DNA of 64,000 nt from Chromohalobacter sarecensis (lineage in GTDB: Bacteria; Pseudomonadota; Gammaproteobacteria; Pseudomonadales; Halomonadaceae). Below the pieces are notes generated by a model. The model was not told the origin of the DNA. It saw only the letters and a list, made by a program, of their open reading frames with translations, and searched no databases. The DNA lies in the NCBI RefSeq assembly GCF_023061135.1, contig NZ_JAKGAN010000005.1:62001-126000 (forward strand), written 5' to 3'. The first letter of the stretch is position 1; every line of letters begins with the position of its first letter. Shown one piece after another: positions 29,909 to 38,610 of this stretch. A program made the position numbers and the translations under genes.

Positions 29909-30802
29909 TCAAGATTCGACGCGCTGCTGTTCGGGCACGTCTACGGCCTGGTGTAAGGTGTCGACGAAGCGGGCCAGGGCGGGCGTCCAGGTGGTTGGCT
30001 CGGGTGCGGCAAAGTAGGTGTCGATTTCCGCCAGGGACGTCGGCAGGGCAAGGTAGTGAATTCCAAAGCGATGCTGATGAGCGTTGATAGTGCTCAAGGG
30101 GAGCACGGTATAGCCCATTCCGGCGGCGACGCAGCCGAGCATGGCGTCCAGGCTTCCGAACTCGAAGATGCGCGCTGCGTTGACGCCATGCGAGGCCAGC
30201 AACAGCTCGATGCGCTGGCGATAGCTACAGCCTTGGCGAAACGCGAGGAAGGCGGCGCTCATCAGTTCTTCCGAGGTGGGCATCACGGCCATGGGGTGGG
30301 GGCCGACCAGTACGAGGCGTTCGCTGAAAGCCTTGAGCAGATGATAATGGCGATGTTCGAGGCCTCCCGCGATGAATACGCCATCGACTTGGCCTGCCAT
30401 CAGCATCTCGATGAGTTCTGCCGTGGCGCCTGTGTGTAGCGTGATGTCGACCTCGGGATGGGCAGCATGGTACGCCGTGAGGATCGGGGGAAGGCGTAAT
30501 GCGGTCGTGGTTTCCATGGCGCCGAGCCGCAGTTGGCCATGCGTCTTGCCGCTGCCCTTGAAGTGCGATAATGCTTCATCATGCGCCGATAGCATGCGCT
30601 CGGCATACGCTACCAGCGCTCGCCCGGCGGAGGTCAGGCGCGTCTGGCCAGCCCGGTGGACGAGCTGGGCGTCGAGTTCTTCCTCGAGCTTCTTGAGATG
30701 GGCCGTCACATTGGATTGCACCGTATGCATCCTCTCGGCGGCGGCCACGAAGCTGCCGGTTTCGGCCACGGCCATGAATAAACGTAACGATTTGAGTTGC
30801 AT
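29909..30802 (-). CDS. LysR-family transcriptional regulator
   Basis: 297 residues from ATG 30802 (GGGGAGA site). Winged helix at about 1-60 (MQLKSLRLFMAVAETGSFVAAAERMHTVQSNVTAHLKKLE read in parts) and an effector domain to about 285. It lies upstream of the cupin gene in the same direction and is divergent from a flavin split-barrel-like gene. Either could be its target. The sequence resembles the LysR group that controls small exporters and oxidoreductases (opening QSNVTAHLKKLEEEL). Confidence 0.85.
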   Translation of the reverse strand: MQLKSLRLFMAVAETGSFVAAAERMHTVQSNVTAHLKKLEEELDAQLVHRAGQTRLTSAGRALVAYAERMLSAHDEALSHFKGSGKTHGQLRLGAMETTTALRLPPILTAYHAAHPEVDITLHTGATAELIEMLMAGQVDGVFIAGGLEHRHYHLLKAFSERLVLVGPHPMAVMPTSEELMSAAFLAFRQGCSYRQRIELLLASHGVNAARIFEFGSLDAMLGCVAAGMGYTVLPLSTINAHQHRFGIHYLALPTSLAEIDTYFAAPEPTTWTPALARFVDTLHQAVDVPEQQRVES

Positions 30803-30975
30803 GCCGTGTCTCCCCGCCAGAAACGAAACTATCTCTAAATACGATAACAAGTATCAAGATAAATCGCTTTCAGGGAAGTAGCCGTAGTGCGTACGCTGTT
30901 CTTGCGGCAATGCGCAAGGACACGACGCCTCAGGGCGCACCATGGCCATGGAACCATCCAACCTGGGAGACAGTG

Positions 30976-31476
30976 ATGAACGACATCGACTTAGCCACTC
31001 GAGCCGCCGGCATTCTTGATAACAGTCTTTATTCCAACATAGCGACGTCTAAAAACGACGTGCCATGGAATACACCTGTCACCGCATTGCCGGACATGGC
31101 TTTAAACTTTTACTGGTCGTCCTGGATTCAGGCGGAACATTCCAAGAATATCGTTTTCAATAGCTCGGTCTTCATGACCTTCTATGATTCGACGCGCGCG
31201 AGGGGGACCAACAATCTCATGTGCCTCTACCTGAAGTGCCTGGCGAGAGAGGTGTCGGATGCCAGTGAGGCAGAAAAGGCATTTGCGCTACTCTATCCCG
31301 ATGACCATGTTGATCTTACAAACTTCTTGGGCGATGGAATAAAGCGGTTCTTCTGTGCCGAACCTCAACAGGCCTGGTTGAACTGCCTGTCTGAAAAAGA
31401 GCTTGAGCCGACGACACTAAAGATGAGAACCGAAGTCTCTATCGAAAGCATCAAGCGCGCCATGGCCCAAAATTGA
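30976..31476 (+). CDS. Pyridoxamine-phosphate-oxidase-like (flavin split-barrel) protein
   Basis: 166 residues from ATG 30976 (GGGAGA site). The segments NSLYSNIATSKNDVPWNTPVTA, LNFYWSSWIQAEHSKNI and FMTFYDSTRARGTN follow the PNPOx-like split-barrel pattern, in which small proteins bind FMN or related cofactors. The FMN ligands of true PdxH are not clearly present. More AT-rich than its neighbours. It is divergent from a LysR gene. Function is unknown. Confidence 0.65.
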   Translation: MNDIDLATRAAGILDNSLYSNIATSKNDVPWNTPVTALPDMALNFYWSSWIQAEHSKNIVFNSSVFMTFYDSTRARGTNNLMCLYLKCLAREVSDASEAEKAFALLYPDDHVDLTNFLGDGIKRFFCAEPQQAWLNCLSEKELEPTTLKMRTEVSIESIKRAMAQN

Positions 31477-31488
31477 GCCATGGCGCTT
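31459..31488 (+). terminator. Hairpin at the end of the split-barrel gene
   Basis: GCCATGGC (31459-31466) pairs with GCCATGGC (31477-31484) and AAGCGC/GCGCTT extend the stem after a 2-base bulge; it spans the stop codon. Confidence 0.4.
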
Positions 31489-31561
31489 CTCGTTAAATTC
31501 AATGGCCAATCCGACTTCGAGAGGATTGGTCCTGCCTTGGCGACGAAGCCCCCATTTCGAA

Positions 31562-32395
31562 TTAACCGTCGGTGGAAACGGTCAGAGACTCCCAGGTATC
31601 CATTTGCTGCGACATGTCGGATAAACGCCCCCGTACCAACGTGAGCGCGTCACTTCCGAGCAGCAGGTGAGCAGGCGGTGTATCACACTCGATAATCTCC
31701 AGCATGGCTTTTGCCGCCTTCTCTGGATCACCGAGTTGCTGACCACTTTTTTCCAGACGGGCCTGCCGGACAGGGTCGAATAGCGCATCGTAGTCGGCAA
31801 TCTGCCGGGGGGAGCGGCGCATGGAGCGGCCCGCCCAATCGGTTCGGAATGAGCCCGGTGCGACGGCGGTGACGTGGATATTGAACGGTGCCAACTCTTT
31901 GCTCAGGGTGTCGGAGATGCCCTCCAGCGCGAACTTGCTGCCACAGTAGTAGGCGATGCCGGGCATCGTGATGAAGCCGCCCATCGATGTGATATTGATG
32001 ATGTGCCCGGCACGACGTTTCCGAAAGAACGGTAACAGCGCCTGGATCATTTCGACCGCGCCGAAGACGTTCACTTCGAACTGCCGGCGCATCTCTTCGG
32101 TGGGTGATTCTTCCAGGATGCCTTCGTGGCCGTAGCCGGCGTTATTGACCAGCACGTCAACGGGGCCGAGGGCGGTTTCAATGTCTTCGACGACGTTGGC
32201 GATGGCCGGTGTATCTGTCAGGTCGAGTTGACGTGCGTAGGCATTGCCGGAAGCGTGGGTCTCGAACGCGCGTGCTGCGCTGGCTTGCCGCACGGTACCG
32301 ATGACTTTGTGGCCGGCGGCTAATGCTGTCTCCGCCAGGGCCTGGCCGAATCCGCTGCTGACGCCGGTTATGAGGATCGTCTTGGTCTGGTTCAT
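31562..32395 (-). CDS. SDR-family oxidoreductase
   Basis: 277 residues, classical SDR: TGVSSGFG (10-17), NNAG (about 87-90), catalytic Ser in ITSMGGF, YCGSK (about 155-159) and VAPGSFRTDWAGRS. The group is the adherens-like or oxidoreductase/SDR type often linked to AraC regulators. It is divergent from an AraC gene across about 180 bases. The substrate is unknown, probably a ketone or aldehyde reduced with NADPH. Confidence 0.88.
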   Translation of the reverse strand: MNQTKTILITGVSSGFGQALAETALAAGHKVIGTVRQASAARAFETHASGNAYARQLDLTDTPAIANVVEDIETALGPVDVLVNNAGYGHEGILEESPTEEMRRQFEVNVFGAVEMIQALLPFFRKRRAGHIINITSMGGFITMPGIAYYCGSKFALEGISDTLSKELAPFNIHVTAVAPGSFRTDWAGRSMRRSPRQIADYDALFDPVRQARLEKSGQQLGDPEKAAKAMLEIIECDTPPAHLLLGSDALTLVRGRLSDMSQQMDTWESLTVSTDG

Positions 32396-32576
32396 GACAT
32401 TGCTCTGTGTCTGGGTGGTCGATGTCCCCCGTTAGGGAGGCGAAACCATCCTAGGGCGCCTGGTCCCTGAATCGAACGCGAGATCCTCTGAGTTTATTGC
32501 CTATTTCTATAGGTGGGATTGTTTATAGGCACGAATTGCGCAGAATGAAGGCACAAAATTATCAGGCCCCAATGCC

Positions 32577-33527
32577 ATGAGTACTGAATCCATCGATAAT
32601 AGCCCGCGTGAACGACGCATGGTGACTTTGCTGGACCAGATGGCACCTCGGGAAGGCTACAATCTGACGGCATTGCCGGACGTGCGATTCCTGCGATCTA
32701 ACCGCCCCCTGGCTAGAACCCCCGTGCTGTACGATCCAGGCATCGTCATTGTGTGTCAGGGGCGGAAACGGGGTTACTGGGGCAACCGAACCTACGTCTA
32801 CGATGCTCAGCATTATCTAGCCGTCTCGGTGCCCGTTCCGTTCACGATGGAGACCGATGCCAGTGCTGAGAATCCGCTGCTGGCGATTTATCTGCATCTC
32901 GATATATCGCTGGCGGCTGACTTACTACTCGAGCTGGAAGAAGGGGGGATACCGGCATCTGCGCCACCCTGCGGGATGCTGTCATCGGTGATGGAGCCGG
33001 CCCTGAGCGACACCGTGGCGCGATTTCTCGAGATCATGGCCTCGCCCGACGATGGCCGGATTCTCGGACCGGCCATGGTGCGCGAGATCTATTTCCGAGT
33101 ACTGACCGGGGCTCAGGGCGGGGCCATGCGGGCCGCACTGGATATGGAGGGAAATTTCGGACTTATCTCACGTGCCATTCGCCGCATTCACACGGACTAT
33201 GCCACGGCTCTGGACGTCCACCAGTTAGCCGATGAAGCCAGCATGAGCGTGCCTAGCTTCCACGCGCATTTCAGGCAGGTGACCCAGACATCGCCAATGC
33301 AGTATGTGAAGGCCGTCCGGCTGCATCAGGCACGACTCCTGATGTTCCGGAACGGCATGACGGCTGCTACGGCCTCAACGAATGTGGGGTATGAAAGTTC
33401 GTCTCAATTCAGCCGGGAGTTTAAAAGGCTCTTCGAGCGCTCGCCCCGAGTGGAAGTTGCCTGGATGCGCTCGTCTTTCGAGTTGCCACCGCCGATGTCG
33501 CCGTCGATCTACGTGTCTTCTCATTGA
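32577..33527 (+). CDS. AraC-family transcriptional regulator
   Basis: 316 residues. N-terminal AraC_N-type cupin region (about 25-190; ARTPVLYDPGIVIVCQGRKRGYWG is its usual start) and two helix-turn-helix motifs in the C-terminal 100 residues (LADEASMSVPSFHAHFRQVT; ASTNVGYESSSQFSREFKRLF). This subgroup typically sits divergent to an SDR or alcohol dehydrogenase gene that it controls, as here. Confidence 0.9.
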   Translation: MSTESIDNSPRERRMVTLLDQMAPREGYNLTALPDVRFLRSNRPLARTPVLYDPGIVIVCQGRKRGYWGNRTYVYDAQHYLAVSVPVPFTMETDASAENPLLAIYLHLDISLAADLLLELEEGGIPASAPPCGMLSSVMEPALSDTVARFLEIMASPDDGRILGPAMVREIYFRVLTGAQGGAMRAALDMEGNFGLISRAIRRIHTDYATALDVHQLADEASMSVPSFHAHFRQVTQTSPMQYVKAVRLHQARLLMFRNGMTAATASTNVGYESSSQFSREFKRLFERSPRVEVAWMRSSFELPPPMSPSIYVSSH

Positions 33528-33566
33528 GCGAAGAAAGTAGCGTCACTCGCAACTGGGCGCCCCCGC

Positions 33567-34064
33567 TCATCCCAACAGTTGTGGGTTGAGCTGCCAGACG
33601 GTGTAGGTCAGCGCCGTGGCCAGCGATACCCAGGCCAGATAAGGCACCAACAGCAGCCCGGCCAGCGGTCGCACGCGCCAGAAGGCGATGAGGGTGGCGA
33701 GGATCATGCCCCATAGGAGGATGACCTCGACGAAAGCCAGCGCCCCCTGGTGCCAGACGAAGAACAGCCAGCTCCAGAGTGCATTGATGGCGAGATGCAC
33801 GATGAACAGCGTCAGTACGCCCTGGTGCCGCTTCCAGCCACCTTCCCGCCAGACCAGCCATGCGGCGATCCCCATCAAGGCAAAGAGCGTCGTCCACACC
33901 GGGCCGAAGGCGCCGGCGGGTGGCGCCCAACTGGGCTGCGTGAGTTCGGCGTAGAACTGCGTGGCATCGATTGATGCGATGGCGCCAATCCCGGCGGTAA
34001 TGAAGCTGACCACTAGCCATCCGATCAGGCCGAGGACTTGGTGGCGAGTCGAAAACGCATGCAT
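33567..34064 (-). CDS. tspO: TspO/MBR-family tryptophan-rich sensory protein
   Basis: 165 residues from ATG 34064 (AAGGG site at 8 bases). Five transmembrane helices; the diagnostic motifs are PSWAPPAGAFGPVWTTLFALMGIAAW, then NALWSWLFF and PYLAWVSLATALTYTVWQLN, each in place. TspO binds porphyrins and is linked to tetrapyrrole handling, oxidative stress or osmotic stress. It is monocistronic and convergent with the AraC gene. Confidence 0.93.
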   Translation of the reverse strand: MHAFSTRHQVLGLIGWLVVSFITAGIGAIASIDATQFYAELTQPSWAPPAGAFGPVWTTLFALMGIAAWLVWREGGWKRHQGVLTLFIVHLAINALWSWLFFVWHQGALAFVEVILLWGMILATLIAFWRVRPLAGLLLVPYLAWVSLATALTYTVWQLNPQLLG

Positions 34065-34406
34065 GGCGATATCCCTTTGCTCGTCGAAACGTTCCTTAGC
34101 GTGTGCGATATGGCAATGATATGCCAAGCGTTTTTCCTGATATCGCGCGCAAACGTCGCAGCGTGTTTGCCTTTCCCTATAAATCGCAAGGGATTGTTAA
34201 ACCCTGGTTATTCATTCGAAGCATGCTCGCAGAGTATTAACCGCCACGATACTGATCAATCATGGTTAATTTTTGCTTTATTTTCAGGTAGTTATTGTTA
34301 TTCGGGAGTGTCGGGTATAGGCTGTCCGAAAAGTTGACAAAAATAATGGGGTTTTAAAAGTGAAGCCGGATTAATGGCTTCGCCTGGCGCGTACCATGGA
34401 GAACAC
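34065..34406. other. AT-rich divergent promoter region between tspO and mntP
   Basis: 342 bases with no gene. It is AT-rich between about 34180 and 34300. A short hairpin GAAGCC/GGCTTC lies just upstream of mntP. I looked for a yybP-ykoY manganese riboswitch and did not find its conserved loops. Confidence 0.4.
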
Positions 34407-34997
34407 ATGAATCCTGCATCGTTGATTCTATTGGCATTCGCCATGTCGACCGATGCCTTTGCCGCTTCCATCGGCCGAGGCGCCGAGCTGAGCAAGGTGC
34501 GCTTCATCAGCGCCCTTCGTATCGGCATCGTGTTCGGCGTGGTGGAGGCAATCATGCCGCTGGCGGGATGGGCGCTCGGCCATGTCGCGATGCAATTCGT
34601 CTCCGGAATCGACCACTGGATTGCCTTTGCCATGCTGGCGTTGCTGGGCGGGCATATGATTCGGGCAGGGTTGAAGAAGGATGATACCCGGTCGCCGGCG
34701 GATACGGACGCCCAGCCGGGAGACAAGTCCATATGGCTGATCGCCTTCACGGCGCTTGCCACCAGCATCGATGCCATGGCCGTGGGGATTACGCTAGCGC
34801 TGACGGATATCAATATTATCGTGGCGTCCCTGGCCATCGGCCTGGCGACGACCTTGATGGTCACCTTCGGCACGCTCCTCGGTCGTGCCATAGGCACCAT
34901 CGTCGGCAAGTGGGCTGAGGTGCTGGGGGGCTTGATCCTCATCGCCATCGGCGTTGCCGTGCTCTATGAACATCTGGTCGGCGTTGTATCGGCGTGA
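34407..34997 (+). CDS. mntP: Manganese efflux pump MntP
   Basis: 196 residues from ATG 34407 (GGAG 5 bases upstream; E. coli MntP is 188). Six helices. The duplicated aspartate motifs that carry Mn(II) are visible: [16 protein letters not shown] near the N-terminus and [16 protein letters not shown] in the second half. Exports excess Mn(II) from the cytoplasm. It is monocistronic, with a long AT-rich leader, but no manganese riboswitch was recognised. Confidence 0.93.
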   Translation: MNPASLILLAFAMSTDAFAASIGRGAELSKVRFISALRIGIVFGVVEAIMPLAGWALGHVAMQFVSGIDHWIAFAMLALLGGHMIRAGLKKDDTRSPADTDAQPGDKSIWLIAFTALATSIDAMAVGITLALTDINIIVASLAIGLATTLMVTFGTLLGRAIGTIVGKWAEVLGGLILIAIGVAVLYEHLVGVVSA

Positions 34998-35054
34998 ACG
35001 TTTCATAGCCTCTTGGTCGGGGCTACAAGATCCGAAAGCAAAGACGTGAACCAA

Positions 35055-35088
35055 CAAAAACGGGGTGGGCCCATTGGGCCCACCCCGT
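35055..35088 (-). terminator. Terminator hairpin between mntP and the quinoprotein gene
   Basis: 13-bp stem (35060-35072 with 35076-35088), 3-base loop. On the minus strand it is followed by TTTTTG, so it is a proper intrinsic terminator for the dehydrogenase gene; it may also stop mntP. Confidence 0.8.
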
Positions 35089-35147
35089 CTGCTTTCTAAG
35101 TTGCTTCTGTCTTGCCTTCTACCGTCTATACGGCTGGCCGTCAGACG

Positions 35148-37175
35148 TTACTCGTCTTCGTCTTCCGGCAGGGCGTAGACGACGACCTGGTCGCCGACCT
35201 GATCTTTCAGGATCGAGTTGCCGCCGGCGATGAAGGCGACATATTCGCGGCCTTCATATTCGTAGACGGCGGGGTTGGCGACGGCAGGTGCTTCGGCTTG
35301 GTCTTCCCACAGCTCTTCACCGCTGTCGAGCGAGTAGGCGCGCAGCTTGGCGTCCATCGAGGCACCGATGAAGACCAGGTTGCCGGCTGTGACCGCCGGG
35401 CCACCGATGGTGGGCGAGCCCCAGCTTTCGGGCATGAAGAAGCCGTACTGCTGCGAGGAGCCGATCGGACGACGCCATTTCACGTCACCGGTTTTCATGT
35501 CGAGCGCGACGACTTCGCCGAAGGGCGGCTCCCAGCACGGCATGCCGAGCCAGTTGCGTGCCACTTCGAGACGCATGCCGTAGGGCGAGCCCGTCTGCGG
35601 TGAAAAGCCGCTTTCGTTGCCCGAGCCGCTATCGGCTTTCTCGTAGGCCTCGCGGTCATAGAGCTTGATGGTCTGCACGATGTGCGAGGTATTGACGATA
35701 GCCGTCTGGCTGGCAGGGTCGAACGCGACGCCACCCCATTGCACGCCACCGGCGCTGTCCGGGTAGGCCAAGGCGCCTTCGCCCTTGGTGGTGGGCGGCG
35801 TGTACATGCCTTCATACGTCAGCTCGTCCCACAGCTTGGAGCATTGACCACCGCCAACCGCATCGGCAAGGCCCCAGATCTTGGGCTTCTCGGACTGGTC
35901 GAGCAGCGGGGCAGGCTTGGTCGGGAAGGGTTGCGTGTCTGCATATTCCTCGCCCTCGACGGAGCCGTCGCCTTGCGGAACCGGACGCTCTTCGATCGGC
36001 CAGACGTCTTCACCGGTCAGGCGGTTGACGACGAACAGGAAGCCTTGCTTGGTGGCCTGGATCAATGCCGGGATTTCTTCGCCATCCACCGTGATATCCA
36101 TCAGTGTCGGCGCGGCGTTGATGTCGTAATCCCAGACATCGTGGTGGACCCACTGGCGTGACCAGACGACTTCGCCGGTATCGACGTCAAGTGCGGTGGT
36201 CGAGGTCGCCAGGGGCGCTTCCTCGGTGCGGTTGCCGCCCCAATAGTTGGGTGACGGCGAGGAGATCGGCAGGTACACGAGGCCGTTTTCCTCGTCGGCG
36301 GACATGTGCGTCCACACGTTGGCGGTACCGCTCTTCTCACGCATCTCTTCGGAAAGAGCTTCGAAGCTCCATTCACGCTCGCCGGTGCGGGCATTGATGG
36401 AGAACACGGTGCCGGGAGGCGCCTGCTCGAATTCCCAGTCCTTGCCGGCCCAGCCGAGGATCAGGTGATCGCCCACCACGGTCGGTGGCTGCAGCAGCGA
36501 CAGCGGCCACTTGGCGTGGGTGTCGTTCCACTGGTTGACGTCGAGTACGCCGTTATCGGCGAAGCTGGTGCACTTCTCGCCAGTGTCGGCATCGACGGCA
36601 AAGAGTTGCGCATCCATCGTGCCCAGATAGACGATCTTCTGGCAGGACTCACCCTCGACCGGATCGTCCGCTTCCCAGTAGGCGACACCGCGACTCTTGA
36701 GCGCGGGCTGGGTCAGCGCTTCCAGCTTGGACTCGGTGTCGAAGCTCCACTTCTGCTCGCCGGTGGCGGGGTCGAGCGCGAGGATGCGATAAAACGGCGT
36801 GCCGATGTAAAGCGTGTCGTTGGCGAAGACCGGTGTCGCGGACCACACGGTGGGCGGTAGATCGCCCGAGCCATCGGATACATCGCCGGTGTGAACTTCC
36901 CAGGCTTTTTCCAGATCACCGACGTTGTCGGCATTGATCTGGTCGAGGGGGCTGTATTTCTGCGCGTTGAGCTGGCCGTGAAAGCTATCCCAGGTCGGTG
37001 TGCCGGGGACCAGCGGCACCGATTCGGATGAAGCTTGGGATGACGCGCTATCTTCTGCGCTCGAGGCGTCCTGATCAGCGTCCTGGTCCTGTGCCAAAAG
37101 CGGCAGCGGCGTCAGGAAAAGCGCCAGCGCCGTGGCCGTGCCCAGGCGTTGCGCGGTGGTTCTCAATGTCGGCAT
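35148..37175 (-). CDS. PQQ-dependent dehydrogenase, glucose/quinate/shikimate family, catalytic subunit
   Basis: 675 residues from ATG 37175 (GAGGAG site). A signal peptide ends near residue 29 (PLLAQ), then an acidic Ser-rich linker and an eight-bladed quinoprotein propeller. The blades show repeated Asp-x-x-x-Gly-x-x-x-Trp motifs (ALDPATGEQKWSF, SINARTGEREWSF, ALDMKTGDVKWRR). It oxidises a sugar or alcohol in the periplasm and passes electrons to ubiquinone. Classical membrane GDH has five N-terminal helices fused to the propeller; here they are absent and a four-helix protein is encoded 11 bases upstream. The substrate is not determined. Confidence 0.9.
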   Translation of the reverse strand: MPTLRTTAQRLGTATALALFLTPLPLLAQDQDADQDASSAEDSASSQASSESVPLVPGTPTWDSFHGQLNAQKYSPLDQINADNVGDLEKAWEVHTGDVSDGSGDLPPTVWSATPVFANDTLYIGTPFYRILALDPATGEQKWSFDTESKLEALTQPALKSRGVAYWEADDPVEGESCQKIVYLGTMDAQLFAVDADTGEKCTSFADNGVLDVNQWNDTHAKWPLSLLQPPTVVGDHLILGWAGKDWEFEQAPPGTVFSINARTGEREWSFEALSEEMREKSGTANVWTHMSADEENGLVYLPISSPSPNYWGGNRTEEAPLATSTTALDVDTGEVVWSRQWVHHDVWDYDINAAPTLMDITVDGEEIPALIQATKQGFLFVVNRLTGEDVWPIEERPVPQGDGSVEGEEYADTQPFPTKPAPLLDQSEKPKIWGLADAVGGGQCSKLWDELTYEGMYTPPTTKGEGALAYPDSAGGVQWGGVAFDPASQTAIVNTSHIVQTIKLYDREAYEKADSGSGNESGFSPQTGSPYGMRLEVARNWLGMPCWEPPFGEVVALDMKTGDVKWRRPIGSSQQYGFFMPESWGSPTIGGPAVTAGNLVFIGASMDAKLRAYSLDSGEELWEDQAEAPAVANPAVYEYEGREYVAFIAGGNSILKDQVGDQVVVYALPEDEDE

Positions 37176-37186
37176 GGGGCGGCTCC

Positions 37187-37552
37187 TCATGAATGGGCGG
37201 GACGGGCGGTACGGTTGGCAAGGGCCATATCGAGAATCAGCCCGATCAGGCCGACTACCATGGCCACGCAGATCCACCATTGGTGCAGGAGGAGCGCCGC
37301 GAAGAAGGTACCGGCAAGGGCTAGCAAGATAAGCACGCGCCATACGTTGCGTGCAGCGTTCCCTTTCAGTGCGGGCAAGATGAGCGCCATGACGGCCAGG
37401 ATGATGGTGGCCAGAATGGCGACAAGCGCGCCAAGTGAGCCATTGACCCCGGTCAGCGGGGTGAAATAGGCATAGAGTGCGATGGCAAGCCCGACGATCG
37501 AGGCTACCAGCAGCACAATGGCGCCCAATCTTGGCGTACGAGATTGTGGCAT
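37187..37552 (-). CDS. Small four-helix membrane protein, probable anchor subunit of the quinoprotein dehydrogenase
   Basis: 121 residues from ATG 37552 (AAGGAGA site). Four hydrophobic segments (about 8-32, 38-60, 70-90, 92-112). The order and character of the segments (ALLLHQWWICVAMVVGLIGLILDM at the end) recall the N-terminal membrane domain of E. coli-type PQQ glucose dehydrogenase. It is 11 bases upstream of the quinoprotein gene, so the two are co-translated. I infer that it anchors the enzyme or docks ubiquinone. Confidence 0.75.
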   Translation of the reverse strand: MPQSRTPRLGAIVLLVASIVGLAIALYAYFTPLTGVNGSLGALVAILATIILAVMALILPALKGNAARNVWRVLILLALAGTFFAALLLHQWWICVAMVVGLIGLILDMALANRTARPAHS

Positions 37553-37891
37553 GACGTTGTTGTCTCCTTGTGGGACAGGAATGATCACCTGGCTCTTATT
37601 TCGTCGTTAGTAAGCTGGCATTGCGCCAGGCTCAAAGGTTATGAGCGAAATGGTGAGCCGTGGCTACGTCTTTGGTCGTAGCTCTCGGCCCCATTTTAGT
37701 CAAAAACGTAAGACTTTTGTGGTCTTGTTTTAAAAATTCTTTTTCTGCTAACGAATTTGAACGGCAATGCGCCTCAGGCGGCACATGGGGCCTTGAAAAT
37801 CGAGGAGGGCTTGACGCGCACTTATTCTTTTAGCATGCTAATCGAGTAATGCGACAAAACGCCGCATCACCACCACAATCCAGGAGTGGTC
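37553..37891. other. AT-rich intergenic region between the quinoprotein operon and a small exported peptide gene
   Basis: 339 bases. AT-rich from about 37690 to 37760. TTGACG at 37811-37816 is a possible -35 element for the downstream small gene; a matching -10 is not clear. Nothing coding seen. Confidence 0.4.
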
Positions 37892-38065
37892 ATGAAAGTG
37901 CTCAACAAGCTGTTCTCGATGCTGGCAACCATCGTCGTCTCTGCATTGCTGCCGTTCTCAATGGTGGCGGAAAGCGAAGCCAATCAAAACGTTAGTGTCC
38001 ATAATGACACGGCGAACGTCTCCACCCTGAACGCTAAACAGCGTCAGGATGACGAATCCCTGTAA
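37892..38065 (+). CDS. Small exported or membrane-anchored peptide, 57 residues
   Basis: ATG 37892 with CCAGGAG six to seven bases upstream. Product: MKVLNKLFSM at the start, a hydrophobic stretch to about residue 25 (SALLPFSMVAE), then a polar Asn/Asp/Gln-rich tail ending KQRQDDESL. The N-terminus reads as a signal peptide or a single membrane anchor. It lies 92 bases upstream of arfB in the same direction. I do not recognise the family; it is easily missed by gene callers. Confidence 0.6.
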   Translation: MKVLNKLFSMLATIVVSALLPFSMVAESEANQNVSVHNDTANVSTLNAKQRQDDESL

Positions 38066-38157
38066 GTTGCGACGATCCCGAGGCACCGCCAATAGTGTAG
38101 TCTGTCGCGCATCATTCACGCGTCGTGCTCGGCGCGTCATGCTACGAGGGCTACACC

Positions 38158-38571
38158 ATGCTGAGAATCTCCAATGCGGTGACGCTCGCCGATTGGGAAA
38201 TCGATATCAGCCAGATTCGGGCGCAGGGCGCCGGCGGCCAGAACGTCAACAAGGTCGCCTCGGCGGTGCATCTTCGTTTCGATATTCCCCACTCGTCATT
38301 GCCGCCGTTCTACAAGGAACGCCTGATGGCGCTGTCCGATCAGCGCATCAGCAAGGATGGCGTAATCATCCTCAAGGCGCAGCGCTATCGCACGCTGGAA
38401 GCCAATAAGGAAGAGGCACTGGCGCGTCTTAAGGCGCTTATCCAGGAGGCGGTCAAGCAGCACAAGGCGCGCCGCCCCACTCAGCCTTCCAAGGGCGCGA
38501 AGCGCCGCCGCGTCGACAAGAAAACCCGCAAGGGAAAGACCAAAGCCTTGCGCGGCAAGGTAGAGACCTAA
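38158..38571 (+). CDS. arfB: Alternative ribosome-rescue factor B (peptidyl-tRNA hydrolase)
   Basis: 137 residues from ATG 38158. The GGQ catalytic motif (26-28, in GAGGQNVNKV) hydrolyses peptidyl-tRNA. The lysine/arginine-rich C-terminal tail (from about 100; KGAKRRRVDKKTRKGKTK) enters the empty mRNA channel of a stalled ribosome. The tail separates ArfB from RF1/RF2. It works as a tmRNA backup. It is convergent with chaC. Confidence 0.93.
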   Translation: MLRISNAVTLADWEIDISQIRAQGAGGQNVNKVASAVHLRFDIPHSSLPPFYKERLMALSDQRISKDGVIILKAQRYRTLEANKEEALARLKALIQEAVKQHKARRPTQPSKGAKRRRVDKKTRKGKTKALRGKVET

Positions 38572-38576
38572 CCCAC

Positions 38577-38610
38577 CCTCAGCCGGCGGGGCGTGTCACG
38601 CTGGCTGAGG
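38577..38610. terminator. Hairpin between arfB and chaC
   Basis: CCTCAGCC (38577-38584) and GGCTGAGG (38603-38610) form an 8-bp stem at the convergent ends, overlapping the chaC stop; the loop can pair further. No T-run. Confidence 0.35.

Noticed and set aside
34128-34406. Possible yybP-ykoY manganese riboswitch before mntP
   Set aside because: The position is right, but the two conserved internal loops that close the metal site could not be found; only a short GAAGCC/GGCTTC hairpin is present.
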